This document shows positions 14,501 through 27,200 of a stretch of 64,000 nt of DNA, one piece after another (position 1 is the first letter of the stretch; each line of letters starts with the position of its first letter). Both the position numbers and the translations under genes were made by a program. The stretch spans positions 26,332,350 through 26,396,349 of the forward strand of contig OU744450.1 in NCBI GenBank assembly GCA_916610825.1, read 5' to 3'. The notes under the pieces are model-generated. The model was not told the DNA's origin, searched no databases, and was given only the letters and a program-made list of their open reading frames with translations. Source of the DNA: Haliclystus octoradiatus. Taxonomy: Eukaryota > Cnidaria > Staurozoa > Stauromedusae > Haliclystidae.

Positions 14501-17500
14501 TTTTAATATTTGATTTCGACGGCATTATTCTGATTCTTTCAAGTGAAAAGTCCATACCATGTGAACTTAACATCCTAACACAATGGCAAACCAAATTGCA
14601 TTATCTACAAATTGATTTGTACGGAGATAATTAGCAGCAGGAAATAAAAACCTTACCTAAATCAACAATGTAGCCAAAGCAGTTCAATAAGTATATGTGG
14701 GCCTTATGGTTAGGTCATTGGACCTCAGCCCGCATGATCTTGAGTTCATCCCTGGCAGAAACACTATTGGTTGGCGTCAAGAAGTGTATCCGGCCAATAG
14801 ACTCAACCGCGCTCCAAGAAACTTCGAGTATTTCGCTGTGAGTCCAAGCATCACAAAGAAGGTGTATGAAAATGTCGAAACGTCGCAATAAAACATGATT
14901 CATTAGTGCTCCTATACTGTATTTGAAATTTCATAGAAGAAACAAACCTTGTAAATTTGAACAATCGAAGTAAACGCAATGCACGAAGTACAGAGATGCC
15001 CATGCTTATACCATATAACTCAGAAACGATTAATTCAAAAACACCAGCACAGACAACCTGATAGAAAAGATAAAACATCACCATAATAATGACACCAATT
15101 TTCAACATTTTATCACAGTTTATCAGCCAACAAAATAATTAATTTCGTTTCCTAAAGAAGAAGCGAGTACTAACAATGAAGTTGTTGACGTTCATAAGTT
15201 GTACACAATTCTATATTGATTCTCAATGTCCATTCTACTTGTATGGCATCGAGCCTTATTAAAACAGCAAGGACAACATATTTTATAATTATACATTATT
15301 ATGTAGCTAATAATAAGCCTTGTATGACGTGATGTAATTTATGTTCAAATAGTTTATTTGTAAGTTTATATATTTTTTATGTTACTACATATCATTTAGT
15401 AGAAGTTAAACACCAGGCCTTTTGGGGTCCGCAGTACGGCCCACACAGTTTTTCTAGTTTGCTGTTGCATTGCTTGGAGGCGTGGCGTTAGATACCGCAA
15501 GGAATGCATGCACGGGAATTGCCTCGTACGAAAGCTGGCATTGTATGGCCAATCTCTTGTCCATGGCATAGGGTAAGTCTTGTGACATAGTAGGGCGTAA
15601 TCATTCTTGCATGTGCTAGCCTGCTAGTAAGTAAGACACGAACGAACGATAATCAATTGAAATTACTATTTAGTTATGCCTCGACTTTCACGTAATAGTC
15701 GCGATGCTAATGCTTCTGCACCTTATGTTATTCCTGCGGCTTCTACGCTGCAGTCTCCTGTTCAATCACCGTCTTTTACAACTTTCTTTGGAGATGCTCA
15801 ACAACGTCAGAATTTTGTGAATGATGTGGCACAGGCGGTCGTGGCAGCATCAAGACCTCCAACATCAACGTCGGTAAGCGCTTCTTCAGCTGGTACCGTA
15901 CCTACAGTGAACGTAAACATGGATCAAGGTATGTCAGAACCTATATCTTTGCCACCATTTGTAAATACTTTCTCCTCTCCGCTTCCCAATGGTGATGCCG
16001 TTGCAGCTGCCTCTGCCTTTTTATCGGGTACTTCGGTCATCAATCAACAGGAGAATACGGCCACCACCAGCAGTCCATTGCCAACATCGTCGCTAGTGTT
16101 TGCACCGTGTATCATAGGACCTGGGTACGCCCCTATTCCTTCAAAATTGGTAGGTCAAATTGTCAGTGGTCGTTTCGTAGACCTGGCAGAACTGTTGTCT
16201 CCCTCAGTGGTGGATGTCGAAGCTGAACCTCAGTTGATCATGGATGGTCTAGCGGTTTTGATTGCCAAGCCCAAATCAAACCGTCGTAAGATCGACGACA
16301 TCGTAGGATGGATAGAGGCGTTCACGATTTATACGTCTATTATGACTACTCACTGCCCTGAACGCTGGAAAGACTTGTCGTCGTACAAACTGGTTATTAT
16401 TAAACTCTTTCGACAATTCAGTGGCTGGGCATGGTTGTCGTATGACACAGCCTTTCGACAACATGCCTACGCTAGTCGGTTATTTGATTGGTCACTGATC
16501 AACAACCAACTTTACACTTACCATACGGCTGGAGCAGCTGTCCGTCCTCGACTGGATCGGAACCAACAGGAAAAAATCAGTAGAGAGGCACGAGGTACCC
16601 CCAATGGCCCACGAGTTTGTCCTTCATGGAACGAAGGAAGATGTTCCTCGCGTTATGCAATTTGCCGATGGAGCCACATTTGTTCTACCTGCTCAGAAGG
16701 GCATCGCAGTATGGACTGTCCTCGAGAGTCAAAGCAGTTCATCGCCCCAGCTACGATACCTCCAGTCAAGGCCTCTGACGGCAGGCAGTGGCAACGGCGT
16801 TAACTCGTTGACATGTTACTTTAATATTTTGTGTTTTATAATAATTCTGCTATTGGACGTGATGATTCAGCAAACCATCAATTGTTAGCTAAATTTATAT
16901 TCACTGTGTTCACAGTCCTATTCTGTAATTATTGTGTAGCTCACTTTGTTTTTCTTGTCATTATTACCATTGTTTGTTTTTTTTCTTTACTGTTGGAATA
17001 TTTTACTTGCAATCGATACAGTTCAGTTTTTATTTTTAATTTAATTTTATTTTTAATTTTCGTCTGTTTGTTTGAACTTTGATTCGTAAGTTGCTTTTAC
17101 CATTAACGTTAAGAGCCCTTCGAAAAGCCACCACTTTCGTCTGTCCAATTCAGGATCTTGCTGTTTATAGTAAAAGGCCAGTCAATAGGAAATTCTTTTT
17201 TATTTATTTCCAGTTCCTCCTATACAAAAATATATAGAGGTGGTCTGTCAGCACAGTTTCGCAGCTATACGCTCTGTTATTTAACAAGACTCAAGTTGAC
17301 TGGTTCTAGAGCGTATTAGATGTACTGAGGCTTTCTTTATATTTATATCGACGACATGCGATCGAGTTTAGGCATTAATACATTTTCGTACGATGGTCTC
17401 TTTTATAAGGCAATATAATCCCAGTTCGTCCGACAAGGTAGACCAAACGAAGGTTACGTTTGAGCAAGTCGTCTATTTTCGTCCAACAAGGCACAACGTC

Positions 17501-18188
17501 ACGGACAAATTAAATGTTACTAGAATACCTGACTTTCATCTTCACCACGAAGACAAATAACTCGGTAGATGTGTGAGTGAAAATTTAAGGCAATCCAACG
17601 AATTGTATGGTCGAGAGGCTTATTTGATAATCAATAATTGCGATAACTCGAGCGATATTAGTAGATTTGATAACGCAAACTAAGAATTTTTCAGCAATAT
17701 TTGTAGCTCCATCTGATTGGTTCCTCAAAGCTTTTCAAGATTCCGATTGGTTGAGACAACTCTCCTTTGTTTCTGTAGTGTTGATGCATCAAGATTGTGT
17801 GAAAAATTTAACAAATACAAGTACCGCCGATACAGGTTTTTGTCTGTCAAGAAAACCGGATTGGTACCGAAAACCGTCACCGGTTTCATATCGGATTCCG
17901 TGTCGGTTTCCGTATGATTTTTTTTTTTTTTTTTACTTCCTTTGTCAAATGTTCATCTCACGGTTCTTATCATTATTATAGTTAGTAATTTACTTTAAAT
18001 TTTTATTTATTTTTTTTTCATTATTACTTTTATTTTATGATGATCTTCTAAGTTTTATTTATTTTTAATTTATTTTTAATTAATTTATTTTCTTTTATTT
18101 TTTTTTGTTTTTTATTATTTATTTTTTATTTATTTTTTTTTATTATTTTTTTTTATTTTATTTATTTATTATTTATTTTTTATTTATT

Positions 18189-18228
<40 letters not shown>

Positions 18229-21200
18229 CCCAAGTTTGCCTATTACCTTCAATGGCACAGACGACATTAGAAGGACTGCTATTAACCTTTCATGACTTTA
18301 TTTATTTTTTCTAGCCTGCTGCATTTTGCCGCCGATTTCCTCAATAACTCCTCTGAAAGCGGATCGCTTTGCCTATTATTTGGCCTATCATCCTAATCCT
18401 CATTTTACCAATTATGTTGTGAATGGTATCCAAGCAGGCTTCAAACTTGGTTTCAATCATCGGCAGAGTCTGAAACCAGCCAAAAAGAACAATCAGTCAG
18501 CCCATAAGTATTCTTCAGTAATTGACGCTTACTTGAGTAACGAAGTACAATTAGGAAGAGTGGCTGGTCCTTTTCGCAATCCACCGGTTGAAGGAATTCA
18601 AGTCAGTAGCTTCGGTGTTATACCTAAGAAGAACCAACCCGGAAAATGGCGTCTTATTGTGGATTTATCAGCACCTACAGGTTTAAGTGTAAATGATGGC
18701 ATCAACAAGCTGGACTTCAATTTTAATTATGTCCAGCTAGATCAAATCATATCAATGGTGAAAGATCTCGGTGTTGGGGCCTTGATGGCTAAGTTCGATG
18801 TTGAATCGGCTTACAGGAACATTCCGGTTCATCCAGACGATCGGTTTTTGTTAGGTATGAAATGGCGAAACAACTACTTCATGGACTTGACTCTTCCATT
18901 TGGGCTGAGATCTGCACCATTCATATTTAATTCGGTTGCCGAAGCAGTTGAATGGATTCTTTCCTACCACTTTCATGTGTCAAATATTGTACATTACCTG
19001 GACGACTTTGTCATGGCAGGACCAGCCAAATCAGATATATGTCTTCGCCAATGGTCTCTAGCCCAAGAAGTTTGCAAGGAATTGGGCTTACCACTGAACC
19101 CTAAAAAATGTGAAGGTCCGTCCACGTCTATGCTGGTTTTGGGAATTGAATTGGACTCGGCAACTCAGACCGCTCGTCTCCCAGCAGACAAACTGGCCAA
19201 CCTTCACTCCTTGATTCAATCTTGGGTTCTTAAGCAAGGATGCAATCGTAACCAATTGGAGTCTTTAATAGGTCATCTACACCACGCCGCTAAGGTAGTG
19301 TGGCCAGGCCGCACATTTATACGTCGGATGCTAGATTTACTCAGCTGTTTTCGATCAAGACGCCATCCAATTCGACTGAATCAGGAGTTTCGACAGGATC
19401 TGTTCTGGTGGCGTGACTTTCTTCATCAATGGAATGGAGTCAGTTTTTGGTTATTTCCAGGAATGCCTACTGACTCTAAGTTTGAAATGTTTTCTGATGC
19501 TTCAGGTCAGGCTGGGTATGGGGCCTACTACCAAGGAAACTGGTTTAATGGTCACTGGACTCCTTATCAAGCAAAGCAATCAATCGCTTATAAAGAACTT
19601 TTCCCCATTGTAGTGGCAGCACACACATGGGGTTCAGACTGGACACGCAGCCAAGTCCTGTTTCGTTGCGATAATATAGCAGTGGTTCATATTCTTAATT
19701 GCAGGACGTCCAAGGTTCCAATAATTATGCGTCTTGTAAGAAACTTATTATTTGTTGCAGCCAAATTGAACTTTTCTTTCTCTTCACAGCACATTGCTGG
19801 AGTCAACAACGGGATTGCTGATGCCTTGTCTCGTTTTCATTGGCAGGCATTTTACAACAGGGCACCCACAGCCAAGAACCATCCAATGCAGCTCGACAAC
19901 CAATTATTGATGAAGTTGGCTTGAATCATCTGGAAAGAAAGTATCAACTTTTCATGGCAAACAGTTTGGCCCCTTCAACTAGACGCACCTACGCCTCAGC
20001 CCAACATCGGTTCATAGCATTCTCAGCGCACCTGGGTCATGCGACTCCATGTCCAGCCAATGAATCAATGCTATGTTCGTTCGTGACACATCTTACAGAC
20101 TCACTAAAGCTCCCTTCAATCAAGGTATATTTATCGGCTGTCAGAGCGCTTCATATTGAGCAAGGTTTTGCAGACCCACTACTACATTGTCCTCGCCTAC
20201 ATAGACTATGTCAAGGAATCAAACGATCTCAGATCAACAAAACAAATCCTCGGGTACCAATAACGGACTCAATTATGAAAATTATTCATCAGTCATTAAA
20301 TCTGCTCCAGGACGACCACATTATGTTTTGGGCGGCCTGTACGTTGGCCTATTTTGGATTTCTTCGGTCATCAGAATACACAGTAACAAATTTGCTAAGT
20401 TTTGACCCTGCAATTCATTTACAGCCTGCTGATCTATCATTTGATTCACAGTCAACACCAACTTGCATGCGGATTCGGATCAAGGCATCAAAGACGGATC
20501 AGTTTAGACAAGGTTGCTACATTCATATCGGCCTTGGCTCATCCAGTATCTGTGCTATTTCAGCAATGTCAGCTTACCTTCACAAGCGAGGTGATAAATC
20601 TGGACCTCTTTTCCTTCTTTCATCTGGTCATCCCTTGTCTCGTAACTACCTGTCCAACTGGCTGCGCTCCATATTAGTGGATAATCAAATTCCTGGATAT
20701 TTCTCAACCCATAGCTTTCGAATTGGGGCTGCAACAGTGGCGGCTCGTAATGGGATTCCAGATCATGCCATCAAGGCAATGGGCCGCTGGCGTAGCCAAG
20801 CTTATCAGCTGTATACAAGGACGTCTCCAGCATCGCTGTCAAGCTTCTCCCAAGTCCTATCATAGATTGGGTTCTTAAGAAATTGCTGCTGTTTGGTGCT
20901 TGGACATGATGGGGTGGGAGTTACAGACGAGGAACCTGTACCTCCTCTCCAAGCACACTGGAGACAATGTTGGGGGAAACAGATTAGCACGAGCTTAGCT
21001 GCCTAACGAACGAATGAGTAACTCCCACCAACCAAGCACCAATCCCAAAACCCCACCAAAGGGTGAGGAGTTTAAATGTTACTACATATCATTTAGTAGA
21101 AGTTAAACACCAGGCCTTTTGGGGTCCGCAGTACGGCCCACACAGTTTTTCTAGTTTGCTGTTGCATTGCTTGGAGGCGTGGCGTTAGATACCGCAAGGA

Positions 21201-24200
21201 ATGCATGCACGGGAATTGCCTCGTACGAAAGCTGGCATTGTATGGCCAATCTCTTGTCCATGGCATAGGGTAAGTCTTGTGACATAGTAGGGCGTAATCA
21301 TTCTTGCATGTGCTAGCCTGCTAGTAAGTAAGACACGAACGAACGATAATCAATTGAAATTACTATTTAGTTATGCCTCGACTTTCACGTAATAGTCGCG
21401 ATGCTAATGCTTCCCAGCCCACCCTCACCATAAGTCAATAGGTCATGTTTGTCAAGTTTACTTTAAGTAGCTACAGATTAACTTTTATTTCAACAGGGTA
21501 GTTGTAATTTTTCCACTGATTATCAGTGTGACGGTGCTTGGTTCGAGTGGGGGAAACAGGTTAGCACGAGCTTAGCTGCCTAACGAACGAATGAGTAACT
21601 CCCACCAACCAAGCACCAATCCCAAAACCCCACCAAAGGGTGAGGAGTTTAATTATTTGTAAAAAGAAACCATAACATGTATTTTTGTACAGGCTATGGG
21701 GATTTTAATTAATATACATTTTAATTTACACTGATGTGCAGCCTAATGAGATTGCTTACAGTAACTACTTAAATCAAACTCATCCAATCTTTAAACTAAA
21801 ATTTTCGAAGGAAGAAGAGGTCACAATGTCTTCCGTTAATTAGTTCCATAAGGGAATTATGGGAGGTACTTCAAGGTGATTGGCACTTTATTAGTTATAT
21901 GTTGTAATAAACAACCCGTTGTATTAGGGATGATTTTCATTTTGATATAAAATATTATCACAAGTTGTAATTTTTCTTAAATTGACTTTATTTTTGACTC
22001 ACAATAATATTGTTAATACAGTCCTCTTTCGGTCAGAACAGTTCCTGTTTTATTATAGCATGGTTAGCATAAATATATTATAAACTTCTGTTTATCCATA
22101 CTTTGAATGTTCATGCTATCATTATCACGTGATATTGCAATTACAGAGTATTTAACCAATAACAAGTGACTTACCACACAATCGAATGTATTGAATTGTG
22201 ACTTGAAATAAAGATTGGGTCCAATACCATATAATTTTAAACACATTTCGAGAAAAAATCCAGATATAAACACTAATTCGGATATACCTAAACAAAATAG
22301 AAAATGATAAAACAAATGATACATAAATACAACTATAAAGTAGAAAAAAAAATTACAAAGTAATTTTGACAATCTTGAACTTTATTGACTTGTGACTGCA
22401 ATTCCACAAACAAAAATTGTACAAGTCTAAAGGTTTTAAAAGCTTATCATCAAAAAAGCATCTCAGTTTACGAATAAAAACAAACATGAATTTCTATTGT
22501 TTTGAATATATTTATTTGACAATTCCAATAAGAACTCTAGATCATACCATCTAAGACTCCATCTAAGACTTTCAATTTGCTGATACCACCTCTTAATTCA
22601 TTTTTAAATGAAATAAGCACATTTTACATTTATCCAACTTAAAAAGTCCAATCGAATGGTGGGAACAAGGTGTAGCAGGAGAACCAAAGGCCCCATTCAC
22701 GCTCCAGGAAAATCACCCCATTTACATCCACTGTCTATAGGGCGGTTCTTGACAGATGCTTTAAAGCTATCCTGTATTTGCCAGTCAATGTTTTCATTAA
22801 ATAAACTACACACATAATAATTAAATAATTTAAAATGAATCGAACACAACTGTTATATTGTAGATAATTAACCCACTTACTTTGAATATCTGTTATGATC
22901 TGTGGTTGACGATAATGCTGTACAGCAACAGAAGCAGTATTAAGAAACACACAACAAATAATAAGCCAGTAGAATGCTTGATGCTTAACAATTCTTTTGA
23001 CACGAAGTCGCCATACTTTATTAACTCTTTGAAAACGTTGCCATCGTGTTTCGCTAATTGGAGGAAAAGAAGCACTCAGTTGATATGCAAACGAAGTATA
23101 ACATGGGGAAAATGAAAAAGTATTTGCCTTTATTCAATCTTTTTTACTTGTTGCAATTTGTCAATTTCATGTATGTGTCAACAATCAGCATTTTTGTTTT
23201 GTAAGTCGAAATCGATTGAAAATTGGAGATAAACAATCAAGTGTTGCTCAAAACAAGAAATTTTAACTTGAAACGAAAAAATATGGTCCAAAACAAGCAA
23301 AATATTCTTGCAAGACATTAATATAGTCTTCCTGCATGTGTTTTATAATCTATCAAACGACGAAAAAAACTTTGTGGAAGTTTGTTGATATGCAAATTAC
23401 AGTCAATGATCAAGTCACCGTGCTTCTATTACATGCACAACAATGTGTCATCGTTACGCAATTTACATTTACAACGAATGAGACCATTCCTTCCTATTCT
23501 ATATATATATCCTTCGGGACATCTTACATGGAAATGAAGACAATCTCACAGACCTTCATATCAAAATGAAAATTTAGATTTTACAAAAGCAAACACAAAT
23601 AACTCTTGTAGCCATTTGATCACCATGGAAGCAGTCGAACTTGAATATGTGTAAATACATTTACATTATACATTCGGGAATAAATAAAATAACTTGATCA
23701 GAACTTTCAAATTTCATACATTTGCTAATAAATGCAAGTAGTTGTACGTTATTATTCGCAACGTTTGGACTTTGCACTGAAGCCATTCTCAAGTTAAAAT
23801 TACATTATAAGTTACCTATATGTCTATATGATTAACTGACCTAGAAATATTATGTTAAAAGTCAATACTCGAAATCGTACTGTAATAGATAAATAGTCCC
23901 GCATTAGTACTTTCTTCACATATTAATAAGTAGGGATGGAAGCCTGTTCTAACTCGTTATAATGATGGACAGCGAAAATTCCAAGCTCCGTTAAATGGAA
24001 AATATGTTCGCGTAGGGGCATAGCGAGATCATACGTATATATGTATATTGATATACAGAGGAATCCGGCAGTAACGGTACGCTAGGCAGACAAACCATTT
24101 TACCGGTTTTGCCAGAAATCGTTGTTAGCGGTAAATATTTAGCAAAGTTTGAACGTAAATTACTCATTCAAGAAAATTTTGGTTTACTGTTATTCACAGA

Positions 24201-27200
24201 ATACCGTTGAACCAGGAATCATTGTTCCCGGATTTTAATGTATTCGAATATCGGAGCCAATTGGAGATATTGATTACAACATAATGATTGAGATATCTTC
24301 AGATCAAAAGATTCTTGATTCTATATGCTACTCACGTCAAGTTTAATCGACATTGTTTTCGTGTTGATCCACCTCTAGCTAAAACATTTGTCATTCCAAT
24401 ACTTCCATCTTCTAGTTTTAAAGCTTTGTCTTTTTTACTCATTTTTTTCACTAGAAGATAAAAAGTTTGTTAGCCCCTTAAATCAGTGATGGTAACCCCT
24501 CTGGATAACTCTCTATACAAAAGAATAAAAGGGGTAGCCACTTTTAGAAAACCCCAGTACCCTCGATCTCCTAGATGGATGACCCTTTTGGGAAAACCCA
24601 GTACCATAAACGTTCCCAAACGAAGAAATATAAAACCCACAATCTCCTAGCTAGATGGATGATTTATTTCATTAAAATGTTGGCAGTTATTTGGGTATTT
24701 AATTAATTTTCCATAGCAAAATATTGATCAATTCTTCGAATGATAAATATGAAAATGTAGCTGAAAATTTTAAATTCTTTGAGAATTTGATGCCCATTAT
24801 GTTGTCTAATTTGTGATGACGGCATATTACTTCATTATTGTAGCCATTGAATACTATGCATCATGCAGCCCATATTGTTGTGCAAGTTTTGTCACGTTCA
24901 GAAAAATTGAAAAAGAGAACTATATATACAATACAACCATGTATATGACAAACCAGAAAATTAGTTAATAGTCCAGGGTTGTATAACTTTTTTCGTATAA
25001 GGAGACGTCCAGTTATTAAAGGTTATGTTTTACAAAATTACAAAAAAATGATTAAGGAATTATTCACCATCAACATTTTCTAAAGTATGCTTTTTGACTT
25101 CAATTTGGTCAATTTTTACCTTTTTTCTCATTTCTTTTTTGCACAAAATGTTTTCTTATTTTTGAGGTTAATATGTATTTTTCAAATATATTCGGGGTAT
25201 CTTTTTCATGGTATTTTTTATGGTCATTCTATCAAAGTTCAAAATGAACAACCCCATCGAAGTCCAATTTAAGTTACCTTCGGTGTAAACTCTATACCAG
25301 ATTATCATCATATTACTCCAATTTTAATTGTAAACTCCACATTTATTTCATTTAATAGTAAAAAGTTGTAGAAAACACATGCAAAAAATTTAACACTTTT
25401 ATTTGTTTCCATAATTTCAATACATACGTTCTTCTGCTTCTCGTTGCTCTTCTTCAATTAACACTTCTTCTGCTCGATTGATCCAATTCATGTAACCATC
25501 TAAGGCACGATCAACCTGTTGGTTCTGCCTCAGTTCCAAAAAGGCACGACGATTTTCCACACGTTCTCTTTCTTTAGCAAATTCACTAAAAATGATTAAA
25601 AACAAAACAAAATTAAATTAATAACAAAAGTTAGAATAGAGTAGGATCGGATGTTTATCGTGATTGAATCTCTAACATTTTCTACTGGAATATATCTTGC
25701 AATGGAACTTATGAGAAGTTACAATAATAATTGTAATTCTGTAAATGTTATAATCCACAACTGCAAATGATTAGCAAAGAAGATGTATTATAGAAAAATG
25801 ATGTGTATTTTACTCCTGATTGTAACAGTAAAGGTATGGCTCCCATTTTAATCGTGGACAGTCGGGAAAATGATCCTAAATCTTTATTTGAAACTATTTG
25901 ATTTAAAATTTGTATTGTGGTTTAAAAATAAATGTATTTTGAGTTTATATTGATACCAGATAGAATGTCGACTAAACTTACCCACTGAGTACACCAAGAA
26001 CAAGATTCAACATAAATTGTGCTCCAATGATATTCAATGTATAGTAATACATCCAAAAGAACACGCCGTGTTTGTCAACAACATCAAATGTCTAAAATTT
26101 AAAATAAATATGGAATATAATATTATCATGTTTGCTACTCTTTCAAGTTTCACACCAACGCGAACATCAGGCAATGTATTCAATACATTGAGAGTCCAAG
26201 ACTAAATGTACATATACAGAAATATGATGATAATTCTCAAAATATCATAACATGTTTATATTTAAACATTCTTATGTATGTACAACACCAGAAGGACGTT
26301 ACTGCTTTTAGTACCCCCTCATCAGCATGCAATACTATTTTGCGCATTGACAATCGAGACCTTTCTACCATGAAATCTGTTGAAATTTATCTGCAGTGTT
26401 GCAGCTGAGACGGGGGGGGGGCTGAGATCATTAAAGAGCGTTTAAAATCATTGATATCAGCAAAAGAGCCACTCCTAGAAATATAGGCGTGGTACGGGTG
26501 CCTTCGGTAGGGCAATACCGTCTGCGTTACTTTTATTAGGTGTTACACATGACAAGATTAATAAAAAGAAAATCTCGTTGATCAAATAGGAGACAATCAT
26601 CGACATCCAAACTCCCTTAGTTATAATTGATCAATGTACTCTGTAATTGAATGGCTGCATATGCTATAGTTTTTGAATTCAGTTAAGATTAATATTAATA
26701 CATCAATGTTATAGTTAGTGTGAGAGTATATATGTAGAGATAAGCAGGTTAATCCTTGATTGGATTATCTAGGATAATGGTAACAATCTGATTGGATTAA
26801 ATGTCTAGTTTGATCTATAGAGAACATTCAACTCAAAGTAGGACGTGCGCAAATTCATTTCAATTATGCAAATCAAATAAGTCTCATGGTTCCTGAAACA
26901 TCACGTTTCATACATTGAATTTTGATCCTTCTCTAGCCTAACCCTGATTTCGAGTAAACCGATAATTGATAACGTGATTGACTGTTCTTTTTTATACGAA
27001 TAGTTTCTTGCAAGTGTGTATAGCATATACTAGCAACTAAATCTTTGTTTTTCAAATCCTGTTGGTCGTAAAAATGATATTACAGTTGAATGGGGACGCT
27101 TTTCCCTCAATTCACTCCTACATATGTACATATATAGTATGCGTAATATGTACATAGAAATTTATTTATTTTAATTATATATAGCAAAGTTCTTGTAGGT

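Larger units (their letters stand above)
15379..21652 (+). mobile_element. Tyrosine-recombinase (DIRS/PAT/Ngaro-type) retrotransposon with split direct repeats
   Basis: 6,274-bp element on the strand opposite to its host gene, inside the Cav2 intron 15058-22174. Its ends have the order A1 - ORFs - B1 - A2 - B2. A1 (15379-15716) and A2 (21076-21413) are 338 bp each and look identical. B1 (20972-21075) and B2 (21549-21652) are 104 bp each with one difference seen. Such split direct repeats are known for PAT and Ngaro elements, which integrate with a tyrosine recombinase and make no target duplication. It carries gag-like, RT-RNase H and recombinase ORFs without internal stops. Identical repeats suggest a recent insertion. 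Confidence 0.92.

Noticed and set aside
18105..18314. Hydrophobic Phe/Tyr-rich frame before the RT ORF
   Set aside because: It is only the translation of a T-rich low-complexity tract.
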